Shown here piece after piece: positions 10,638-19,542 of a stretch of 64,000 bases of DNA. Numbering within the stretch: position 1 is the stretch's first letter; each line of letters opens with the position of its first letter. The notes under the pieces were generated by a model that was not told the DNA's origin, did not search any database, and was given only the letters and a program-made list of their open reading frames with translations. Origin of the DNA: Paralithodes platypus. Lineage: Eukaryota; Arthropoda; Malacostraca; Decapoda; Lithodidae. Where the stretch lies: assembly GCA_032716605.1 (NCBI GenBank), contig CM064573.1, positions 1,178,419-1,242,418 on the forward strand. The letters are read 5' to 3'. The translations under genes and the position numbers were made by a program.

Positions 10638-10667
10638 CCTGTGTTGGTGCACCTGTGCCAACACAGG
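10638..10667. repeat. Perfect 10-bp-arm hairpin of array module B
   Basis: CCTGTGTTGG and CCAACACAGG are perfect reverse complements around a 10-base centre that itself includes the palindrome GGTGCACC. The same hairpin occurs near 11986, 24241, 27161 and 40594. At about 3253 and 11590 only the left arm is present and the sequence switches directly into the ACGA motif module. Confidence 0.8.
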
Positions 10668-11161
10668 AGGATCTGTTGGGAAGGGATGGAGAAGTGCTTA
10701 GTCGGCCGTTGTCAAAGCTACCCAGAGAGAGACTACCTGGTCGGGCTGCTCCGCCCAGAGAGGCGACTACCTGGCCGGGCTGCTCCACCGACAGTAGAGA
10801 GAGATGCGGCGACTCACCCACAAAAATTTAGGAGAGACTACCTGGTCGCTCCGCCCAGAGAGGCGACTACCTGGCCGGGCTGCTCCACCGACAGTAGAGA
10901 GAGATGCGGCGACTCACCCACAAAAATTTAGGAGAGACAAAATTTAGGAGAGAGACTACCTGGTCGGGCTGCTCCCACCCAGAGAGATTTTGGTGGGAAT
11001 ATTTTTGGTGAGGCATCTGACTGCGGGTGCGACACATTATACGAAGCATGACCTAGGACAGTAGACGACGCATGATTAAACGAAGCATGACCTAGGACAG
11101 TAGACGACGCATGATTAAACGAAGCATGACCTAGCTATACGACACATTATACGAAACGTGA

Positions 11162-11365
11162 ATGGTTTCTCGAAAAAAGATTGCTTGTAATTTTTCCACA
11201 TCTTTCACCCACGAACATTTAGACCCTCCTGAAAAAAGGTTCACCGCCAACTCAAATTCCACCAACTCACGTTGGACAGCAGAAGATCGCCTAAAAATTT
11301 GTGTGTTAAAATCACGACAGGGACCCGTACATGTTTCTGGCTTCTTCCAAGGAAGAGGGGGATGA
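11162..11365 (+). pseudogene. Inverted, internally deleted coding-like module in the array
   Basis: This 67-codon plus-strand frame contains FTHEHLDPPEKRFTANS followed by NSTNSRWTAEDRLKICV. Elsewhere in the array the same two blocks are encoded on the minus strand, separated by about 30 additional residues (SRIAEFIFGESS and GGRSSRIEVFPIDP, for example 28010-28270 and 38190-38400). The deletion here keeps the frame. The origin of the sequence is not recognised. It is probably a captured coding fragment that has been inverted and amplified with the array; no evidence that it is expressed. Confidence 0.4.
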
Positions 11366-12488
11366 GCCCTCTCGCCTTTCTGTTCCGCAGGAGGACCCCT
11401 CCTTCAGACAACTTTGCTGTGTTGCAATCTGAAAATTCAAATGGCTACTCTCCCTCAATCGTATACCTAAGCTCATGCGTTTAGGAGAGACAACGCATTA
11501 TATGAAGCGTGACAGCGAGAGGGAGAGTGTGTACGTCGTCGGAGCACAGCCACTGCCGCCGTATTCTGTGTGCTTGATGCGCCGTGTTGCCTGTGTTGGT
11601 GCACCTGTGCGACGCATTATACGAAGTGTGACAGCGAGTGGGAGAGTGGGTAACTCTCTCTTTCTCTCTCACACACTGTGTCTGTCTGTCTCTCTCTCTC
11701 TCTGAGTCAAAGATTTTTTAGCTAATATGTAGGAGAGAGATTACCTGGCCGGGCTGCTCCCACCCAGAGAGTTTTTGTGGGATTATTTTTGGAGAGGCGT
11801 CTGATTGGGGGTGCGACACATTATACGAAGCATGACCTAGGACAGTAGACGACGCATTAAACGAAGCATGACCTAGCTATACGAAGCATTATACGAAACG
11901 TGACAAGCGAGAGGGAGAGTGTGTACCTCGTCGGAGCACAGCCACAACGCCGCCGTATTCTGTGTGCTTGCGTGCACCGTGTTGCCTGTGTTGGTGCACC
12001 TGTGCCAACACAGGCACACACGAGACCGTATTCGGCCCCTCGATTGGGTTATGAAACGATCTTTCACCTACAAAAATTTAGGAGAGAAGAAATTGTAAAA
12101 ACTAGGAAGGACAAATAAAAGAAAAACATGAACAATTCCATTTTATTTTCCGATTTACATTATAAGAAGCATGACCTAGTTATACGACGAATTATAAGTA
12201 CGAAGCACCACAGTACCAGTTACTCCCATTAATTTTAGGTCACTTCACTTGATCCTAAAGTTAAGAAAGTGGAGGATCTGATGGGAGGGGATGGAGAGGT
12301 GCTTAGTCGACCGTTGTCAAAGGTACCCAGAGAGAGACTACCTGGCCAGGCAGCTCTGCCCAGAGAGGCAACTACCTGGCCGAGCTGCTCCACCTACAGT
12401 AGAGAGAGACTAACTGGCCGGGCTCCAGCGGCGACTCACCCACAAAAAATTAGTAGAGAAAAAATTTAGAAGAGACTACCTGGTCGGG

Positions 12489-12868
12489 CTGGAGAACATG
12501 GGGTTACACATGACTTGCTCTCTCTGAATAATTTCTAAGGTATCGTTCGATTTTCTAAATAATTCAGCCGACTTTAAGTCTTGTATCTTGGCATACCGAC
12601 CAAACATATTAGCCGTTAATTCAATGGCCAACATTTTCTTCAATAGAGTCAAATGTTCCTGTGGGGGTTGTGTAACTTATCACCGACGCAGTACCCAACA
12701 ATCGCATCCGCCAGGGAGGGACATTTCATTCCCTTGATCTGAAATCGTAACATTTCCACCTTAACCTTTAACACGGTATCGTTGACTCTCTCATCTATTC
12801 TGGCTTTCATCTTATCTCTTTGCTCGCCATATTGGTCACTGCCCTTCCGAGACGACTCACCAAAAATA
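12489..12868 (-). pseudogene. Truncated copy of the array-borne unknown gene (copy 1)
   Basis: The minus strand matches the 216-codon ORFs at 21217-21867 and 25767-26417 over the region encoding MKARI...DRVNDTVLKVK through EQVMCNPMF, with frame breaks (an extra base group near 12809 and a one-base difference near 12667). The 3' part encoding the Gly-rich and Ser/Thr tail is missing. The junction with the 31-bp minisatellite is CGGGCTGG/AGAACATGG, identical to that in the copy at 14132, so the two are copies of one rearranged unit. Confidence 0.7.
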
Positions 12869-14131
12869 AATTCTGCTATACGACTTGAGTTGGCGGTGAA
12901 CCTTTTTTCTTCGGGAGGGTCTAAATTTGTGTGTGTGAAAAATTTAAAGAAATCGAATTGTTAATTATTTGTCCACAACATCTTTCACCAAGAGAAGAAA
13001 TTGTAAAAACTAGGAAGGATTAATAAAAGAAAAACATGAACAATTCCATTTTATTTTCCGATTTACATTATATACGAAGCATGACCTAGCTATACGACGA
13101 ATTATAAGTACGAAGCACCACAGTACCAGTTACTCCCATTAATTTTAGGTCACTTCACTTGATCCTAAAGTTAAGAAAGTGGAGGATCTGATGGGAAGGG
13201 ATTGAGAGGTGCTTAATCGGCCGTTGTCAAAGATACCCAGAGAGAGACTACCTGGTCGGGCTGCTCCCACCCAGAGAGATTTTTGTGGGATTATTTTAGG
13301 TGAGGCGTCTGACTGGGGGTGCGACACATTATACGAAGCATGACCTAGGACAGTAGACGACGAATGATTAAACGAAGCATGACCTACCTATACGACACAT
13401 TATACGAAACGTGACAGCGAGAGGCAGTACCAGATACTCCCATTATTTTTAGGTCACTTCACTTGATCCTATAGTTAAGAAAGTGGAGGATTTGATGGGA
13501 AGGGATGGAGAGGTGCTTAGTCGGCCGTTGTCAAAGATACCCAGAGAGAGACTACCTGGTCGGTCTGCTCCGCCCAGAGAGGCGACTACCTGGCCGGGCT
13601 GCTCCACCGACAGTAGAGAGAGAATAGCTGGACGGGCTCCTGTGGCGACTCACCCACAAAAATTTAGGAGAGACAAAATTTAGGAGAGACTACCTGGTCG
13701 GGCTGCTCCCACCCAGAGAGATTTTTGTGGGATTATTTTAGGTGAGGCGTCTGACTGGGGGTGCGACACATTATACGAAGCATGACCTAGGACAGTAGAC
13801 GACGCATGATTAAATGAAGCATGACCTACCTATACGACACATTATACGAAACGTGACAGCGAGAGGCAGTACCAGTTACTCCCATTAATTTTAGGTCACT
13901 TCACTTGACCCTAAAGTTAAGAAAGTGGAGGATCTGATGGGAAGGGATGGAGAGGTGCTTAGTCGGCCGTTGTCAAAGATACCCAGAGAGAGACTACCTG
14001 GCCGGGCAGCTCTGCCCAGAGAGGCGAATACCTGGCCGAGCTGCTCCACCTACAGTAGAGAGAGACTAACTGGCCGGGCTCCAGCGGCGACTCACCCACA
14101 AAAAATTAGTAGAGACAAAATTTAGGAGAGA

Positions 14132-14515
14132 CTACCTGGTCGGGCTGGAGAACATGGGGTTACACATGACTTGCTCTCTCTGAATAATTTCTAAGGTATC
14201 GTTCGATTTTCTAAATAATTCAGCCGACTTTAAGTCTTGTATCTTGGCATACCGACCAAACATATTAGCCGTTAATTCAATGGCCAACATTTTCTTCAAT
14301 AGAGTCAAATGTTCCTGCGGGGGGTTGTGCAACTTATCACCGACGCAGTACCCAACAATCGCATCCGCCAGGGAGGCACATTTCATTCCCTTGATCTGAA
14401 ATCGTAACATTTCCACCTTAACCTTTAACACGGTATCGTTGACTCTCTCGTCTATTCTGGTTTTCATCTCTTTGCTCGCCATATTGGTCACTGCCCTTCC
14501 GAGACGACTCTCCAA
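14132..14515 (-). pseudogene. Truncated copy of the array-borne unknown gene (copy 2)
   Basis: A 127-codon minus-strand frame carries NMASKEMKTRIDERVND, MLRFQIKGMKCASLADA, IVGYCVGDKLHNPP, ELTANMFGRYAKIQDL and EQVMCNPMFS, then runs into minisatellite sequence. It lacks the C-terminal Gly-rich region of the longer copies. The neighbouring upstream frame (14418-14633) carries FFTHTNLDP and RFTANSSRIAEFIFGESS in a different phase, which suggests two coding modules joined out of frame. Confidence 0.65.
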
Positions 14516-14917
14516 AAATAAATTCTGCTATACGACTTGAGTTGGCGGTGAACCTTTTTTCTTCGGTAGGGTCTAAATTTGTGTGTGTGAAAAATTTAAA
14601 GAAATCGAATTGCCAATTATTTGTCCACGACATCTTTCACCGAGAGAAGAAATTGTAAAAACTAGGAAGGATAAATAAAAGAAAAACATGAACAATTCCA
14701 TTTTATTTTCCGATTTACATTATATACGAAGCATGACCTAGCTATACGACGAATTATAAGTACGAAGCACCACAGTACCAGTTACTCCCATTAATTTTAG
14801 GTCACTTCACTTGATCCTAAAGTTAAGAAAGTGGAGGATCTGATGGGAAGGGATAGAGAGGTGCTTAGTTGGCCGTTACATTACCTTTTGATACCTTTTG
14901 ATGTGTTCCCCGCTCTT

Positions 14918-16228
14918 CTAGCGGCACCAAGGAGCGCGACGCCCCTCGTTATAGGTGGTGATTTGGTGCAGTAGACTGTTTGAAGCGACAGCTCGCTCCC
15001 TTGCGAGGATGGGCTCGTCTGGCACTTTTTGCAGTTCGACATCTAGGGCTCTCTTGAAGTTGTCTAACGAGATGTCCCTCATGTCTCTTACTCGCCGTGG
15101 GAGTTTGTTGAAAAGATGTGGGCCTCTGTGTGATAACCAGCCCTCTCGCAGAGAGCCCATAGCACCCCTGTTATTCATCCGGGGGATTTCGCATTCCCAG
15201 CCTCTCCTATCACTGAATTTCATGACTATCGGAGTATGTAGGTTTGGTACTAAACCCTCTGCGATTTTCCACGTGTATATTATTAGGTAACGTTCTCTTC
15301 TACGTTCCAGTGAGTACAGATTCAGTGCTCTTAAACGCTCCCAATAGTGTAGATGTTTTATCGAACTTATATGCGAAGTGAAATTTCTTTGTACACTCTC
15401 TACGTCATTTATTTCAGCTGCTTTGTATGGGGATGTTAATACGCTCCAGTATTCAAACCGCGGTAGTACTAGAGATTTGAAGAGCGTTATCATAGGCAAT
15501 TCACCGCGTGTTTTAAAAGTACACAGAATCCAACCCGTTAGACCTTTCGCAGCCGCCACTTTGACCTGGTTATGTACTTTGAAACCCATATTTTCAGACA
15601 TTAATACCCCAAGGTCTTTCACACTGTCTTTCCGTTCTATTATGTGGTTAGATTCTGTTAAGTAATTTGTAATTTCTTTAACACCATTATTATCTCCGTA
15701 CCGTATTAAATGGAATTTTTCCTCATTGAATTGCATGTTGTTTTCCCTGGTCCACTGGAACACTACATTCATGTCTTCCTGCAGTCGGCCCGTGTCCTCT
15801 TGTGTGTTTACTATCTTGCTTAATTTTGTGTCATCAGCAAAAGACGACACCGTACTGTGTCTGGTGTTGGTATCTATGTCGCAAATTAGTATGAGGAACA
15901 GAAGGGGCGCTAGCACTGTTCCTTGGGGCACTGAGCTTTTGACATCCGAAGGCTCAGAAGTGACTTGGTTTACTGCTACCGATTGTTTTCGGTTTACGAG
16001 GAAATTGTATATCCACCGTCCGATTTTCCCAGTTATACCTTTTGCTTTCAGTTTGTGGGCTATTATACCATGGTCACATTTATCAAATGCCTTAGCAAAA
16101 TCGGTGTAAATGACATCCACGTTTTTCTTTTCTTCTAGCGCTTTAAGAATTTTGTCAGTGTTCCAAAAGTTGTGAGAGACATGATCTTCCCGCTCTGAAC
16201 CCATGTTGACCGGTGTTGTGTAGTTCAT
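14918..16228 (-). pseudogene. LINE-A reverse transcriptase, palm to C-terminus
   Basis: The frame shows RT motif A YTDFAKAFDKCDH, motif B SVPQGTVLAPLLFL, the catalytic motif SFADDTKL, and downstream VKDLGVLMSENM, LPRFEYWSVL, and the conserved C-terminal block FNKLPRRVRDM, followed by a natural stop. The upstream RT fingers are in another frame (16155-17099); the overlap shows a frameshift near 16180. Usual LINE RT length is restored only by combining two frames, so this copy is dead. Confidence 0.85.
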
Positions 16229-17099
16229 TTGTCTCCATGAATGTTGAAATTTTGCTTCGCAGGACTCGCTCGAAAACTTTAATGATGTGAGAGGTTAGAG
16301 CTACCGGGCGGTAGTTTTTTGGTAGTGCTTTACACCCTCCTTTATGCAGTGGGGCAATTATTGCGTTTTTCAAGCTATCTGGTATGTCACCAGTGTCTAG
16401 ACTCCTCCACATTATAGCTAGGGGTTTTGAGAGGTTTTCCTTACATTTTTTCATTAGGATCGAATTCCATGAGTCCGGGCCTGGTGCTGAGTGGGATGGC
16501 ATGTTGGAAATGGCCTCTTCTATGTCTTTTGGACCGAAATCAATATCCAGCATCTGAGGGGTTTCCGTGGGGGAGGTTTCCATGAAAAATATATTTTGGT
16601 CTCTGATGACTTTTGTTTCATCAGGCTCACTGAATGCCATTTCATACTGCCTGCTTAAGAGTTCGCTCATTTCCTTTTTGTCCCCTGTGAAAGAGCCATC
16701 CCCTTTGCTCAGTGGGCCGATGTTTGATGTTGTTTTAGCCTTTTGTTTGGCGTATGAAAAGAAGTATTTGGAATTTTCCTTTATACCTGCAATAGCTTTC
16801 CTCTCCTCTTCCATATGTTGTAGTTCATATGATATTCTTAGCCTTTGTTCAATTTCCACAATTTCTCTATCTATTTCGACCTTTTGCCTATCCTGTAGAT
16901 TTTGATGTGTGCGTCTTTGTGTGAGTAATTTTCTTCTTCTGTACAGCCTCCTCTTTTCCCGATCTTGTTTGCTTCTTCGTTTTGTTTGTCTTGCAGGTAT
17001 ATGGTGGCTACAGATTTGGGTCATGGTTTCTGTTATTAAGACTAGACATTCTGCTGGTGTCAGGTTATCCATTAAATCTTCCCAGTCTATTTTCTCCAT
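16155..17099 (-). pseudogene. LINE-A EN-RT linker and RT fingers
   Basis: It contains a basic linker (RRSKQDREKRRLYRRRK), a Glu-rich coiled segment, and RT block 0-2 motifs APGPDSWNS, IAPLHKGG, YRPVALTSHIIKVFE and HGFRAGRSC. It then leaves frame just before motif A. It is continuous in sense with the endonuclease frame further upstream. Confidence 0.82.
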
Positions 17100-17393
17100 T
17101 TCTTGATTAACCTCTTCCCACCTAATGTTTTTGTTATTGAAGTTAAATTTACTGAAGGGGCCGGTTTTTGTTCTCGATTCTGAGGTTGTCTGTACACTTT
17201 CTAAGGTTGTTTTGATCTCAATTAATTTATGATCTGAGTATGTTGTGTCCGATATGTTAATGCTGTGTACTAGAGAGTCGTTGTTAGTGAAGACCAGGTC
17301 TAAGATATTGTTTTCCCGTGTGGGTTCAGCAATATGTTGGGTAAGACTAAAAAAATCACAAAGTTCAAAAAGCTCTCTCGTATTAGTATTTGC

Positions 17394-17960
17394 TTCTCAG
17401 GTGTTATTTGCCACTAACTGGTTTTCTAGTTGTCTCCATTTAATGTTTGGTAGGTTAAAGTCTCCTAGCCATATAATATTTGGTGTTGGGTTCCCCAGGG
17501 TTTCCACTTCTGATTTTATTTTGTTGAGCTGGGTTTTGAATTCTTCTCGGGATGAGTCTGGAGGCCTGTATGTAACAATAACTGCTAAATTTAGGGATTC
17601 TATTTTAACTCCAAGTATTTCCACCATTTCATTACTGTTATTTAGGAATTCAGTACATATCAGTGAGTCATGTATGTACAAGGCTATACCTCCATGTGAT
17701 CTATGCGTTCTGTCCGCCCTATGTAGGTTGTAACCAGGAATTCATACCTCACTATCTTCCTGATCTTTAATGTGAGTTTCTGTAAGAGCCGCAAATATAG
17801 CGTTTCCTTCTTCTAGCAGGCCCCTAATAAATGGTACTTTGTTCGTGGTTCTATTTTTTAGGCCTTGGATATTTGCAAACAAGATTGGGGACGGATTGTT
17901 TGGAGTACTATGTGTACCTATAGTCCTACAGACCCAAACAGGCGGTTATGGGCGCAGTCA
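17394..17960 (-). pseudogene. LINE-A apurinic endonuclease domain remnants
   Basis: Read on the minus strand, the domain starts near 17900 with ILFANIQGLKNR (first catalytic Asn block), FAALTETHIKD (catalytic Glu), a nonsense codon near 17744, then IPGYNLHRADR, VTYRPPDSS, and IIWLGDFNLPNIKW (catalytic Asp/Asn). A TGA near 17394 follows, and the domain continues to LDLVFTNNDS and SDHKLIE (SDH motif) at about 17230-17260. The EEP-family motif order is complete but broken by at least two stops. Confidence 0.8.
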
Positions 17961-18070
17961 CCTACCCTTACACTGGTGGCGGTTGTCCTTTTGACCCTTT
18001 CTGTACGATAACCTTTCCAAATTACTCTCGCTATATCTTTCTCCCTCCCTCCACCTCCCCCTATTCAAGG

Positions 18071-18285
18071 TACAGTCGCGCTAATAAGAGATGTCTGGGC
18101 ACCATATATGTTTTGATCAATAATTAGTATCAGCAATATCTAAGCTTCATTTCTTCATATCGAGTAAAATATACAAACATGTTCCTACACTTACCCCCCC
18201 TATTCAACATCTGACAGACATTAATACAGCACAGAGCAAGCCAAACGTAATGCCAGCTGGGACATGACTTATTAGCGCGATCGTA
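18071..18285. mobile_element. Tc1/mariner-type MITE, 215 bp
   Basis: The ends are inverted repeats: TACAGTCGCGCTAATAAG at 18071-18088 and the reverse complement of TACGATCGCGCTAATAAG at 18268-18285, with 16 of 18 positions matching. TA is present at both ends, the target duplication of Tc1/mariner elements. The interior has no ORF. Confidence 0.75.
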
Positions 18286-18347
18286 CATTGACCTTGCCCT
18301 GTGTATGAGTGAGAATGGGAACGCACTTATCATATAGCTCTCTCTCT

Positions 18348-18348
<1 letters not shown>

Positions 18349-18390
<42 letters not shown>
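18349..18390. repeat. (TA)n microsatellite
   Basis: About 19 TA repeats following CTCTCTCTCT. They truncate the transposase-like frame on the minus strand, which then reads as an artificial Tyr/Ile run. Confidence 0.9.
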
Positions 18391-18393
<3 letters not shown>

Positions 18394-18960
18394 CCTGCAG
18401 CGGGCATATACAACATCACTACGTTCCATCAGAAATCTTCTTCCGTCAACCTTTGCATACTGGAACCCAATTTTCTTGAGAACCTGTCTTAACGTTTCTC
18501 GGCTGCCGGGGTAAGAAAGGTTCTCTTTAATTTCTTCATGGATTTTTTCCAGTGTGGGAATCTCTTTTCTTTCGTAGAAATTGAGCACTGTTCTTCTTAG
18601 AACACCTTCATTGAATCCATCAAAAAAATCTGTAATGGGTGTTGTGCGTTGTCGTTTCTTGGGTGACCTAAATTTGGGCGATTTATTATTTTCTTCATTA
18701 ATTCTTGCTTCTTTCGTTATTCTTGAAATTGTTCTTTCACCCAGTTTTGTGGCTGCAGCTGTCCGGAAGTAGCTTTTGTTACGGCAATAAGAGGGCATCC
18801 AAGCTCCTTCTCTTTCTGGAAGTAATGGTGAACGTTATAGGCCATCTCTTTTACCTGACTATGCAAGTGTGTGGGGCGATTTGGAGAGGCTTCCATTGTG
18901 GATGGTGGCAAAGTCAGAATGAACTGATTTAGTTTAGACGTGACAGTACTAATTTCGTGC
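18394..18960 (-). pseudogene. N-terminal fragment of a Tc1/mariner (IS630-like) transposase, frameshifted
   Basis: The minus strand encodes a helix-turn-helix-type region: YFQKEKELGCPLI in one frame (18717-18960) and, after a frameshift near 18780, KLGERTISRITKEA, PKKRQRTTPITDFFDGF, LRRTVLNFYERKEIPTLEKI, SRETLRQVLKKIGFQY, and RFLMERSDVVYARCRFL. This pattern (HTH plus 'KKIGF..K..R..L.ER.D...R..FL') is typical of the DNA-binding half of arthropod IS630/Tc1-mariner-like transposases or domesticated relatives. The DDE catalytic half is absent, cut off by the TA microsatellite. The upstream MITE may be related, but its TIRs cannot be linked to this fragment from the sequence alone. Confidence 0.6.
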
Positions 18961-19221
18961 GCCTGGCAGCGCGCCATCACGTCATGTTTTTTTATAGTTT
19001 AAAGGGATAATCTGTGAGGGAGTTCTTTGCCGAGAAACCTGACAACGTCGCAGTAGCTACGGTGCCAATTTGTGTACAATGTCCGTTGTATTTACTAATA
19101 ACAAGCGAATTAATTATAAAACAAAGCTTTTTTGTACATGTAGAAATTGCCAGAGCATTTCAAACCGACTTAAGGTACTTAATACCGAAAATAATATATT
19201 TTTGTAGTAAATAATTATACA
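18961..19221. other. AT-rich spacer, nothing recognised
   Basis: No repeat of the families described here and no protein-like frame. It lies between the transposase fragment and a basic ORF fragment and is part of the block inserted into the array. Confidence 0.5.
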
Positions 19222-19542
19222 TATGGCACCAATGTAAAGGGAGTAACCGCGGGTAGGACCGCCTGTTAGGATCTGTTTGACTATAATAGTCTTCGGGATG
19301 TATTGGCCACTCTTGGAAGGCCAGGAGGTGCTCGAGGTGTTCTATGTGCTCTTCCATCTCCCTCAGTCTCTTAATCTTCATCTGCCCTTTCCCTCCTTGC
19401 CTTTTTCCTCTGTCTCGTCCTCGCATAGCTAGAGAGTTTTTTTTGGCTACCATTCGTGTTAGTTCTAGCATATCTCCAAGTCCCTTTAATATGAAAAGCT
19501 GCGCATTTCATATTGTAGCAGGTCTTGTTCGCAAGTGATGTC
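19222..19542 (-). pseudogene. Basic/coiled-coil fragment, possibly LINE ORF1
   Basis: A minus-strand frame reads MLELTRMVAKKNSLAMRGR, a Lys/Arg/Gly stretch, then MEEHIEHLEHLLAFQEW and DPNRRSYPRLLP. Short basic and coiled-coil proteins are common as LINE ORF1. Its position upstream of the LINE-A endonuclease, on the same strand and inside the same insertion, supports that reading. The segment 18071-19221 would then be later insertions splitting LINE-A. Tentative. Confidence 0.35.

Larger units (their letters stand above)
10441..14877. repeat. Mosaic tandem array, block II
   Basis: A handful of modules are reshuffled here: (A) an iteron-like cluster with ACGAAGCATGACCTAG motifs; (B) a hairpin module with CCTGTGTTGG...CCAACACAGG; (C) CAGTACCAGTTACTCCC to TCGGCCGTTGTCAAAG; (D) the 31-bp minisatellite; (E) CCCAGAGAGATTTTTGTGGG to GTCTGACTGGGGGTGCG; (F) a coding-like module ending AAACATGAACAATTCC. 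A C-D-E-A unit of about 440 bp recurs at 13426 and 13865. A higher-order unit of 1650 bp relates 12240-13040 to 13890-14690. No promoter or host gene was seen. Confidence 0.85.
14878..18000 (-). mobile_element. Non-LTR retrotransposon LINE-A, inserted in the array
   Basis: This APE-type LINE lies on the minus strand: endonuclease at about 17390-17950, RT at about 14918-17099, and a 3' end at 14878 with a short tandem tail (ATCAAAAGGT twice). It interrupts array module C: the left flank ends GGCCGTT at 14877, and array sequence resumes with TTGTCAAAG at 19543. The inserted block of 4,665 bp therefore also includes 18000-19542. Several stops and frameshifts make it inactive. It is CR1/Jockey-like by motif style; exact clade not assigned. 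Confidence 0.85.

Noticed and set aside
11030..11060. Similarity of CATTATACGAAGCAT to part of a phage lox site arm
   Set aside because: Short, without the paired inverted arm and spacer; the word occurs as one of many directly repeated ACGA motifs, so chance similarity is the better explanation.
9800..14877. CRISPR-like spacing of short repeats in the array
   Set aside because: Intervening sequences are themselves repeated, units vary in length, no Cas genes are present, and the surrounding elements are eukaryotic.
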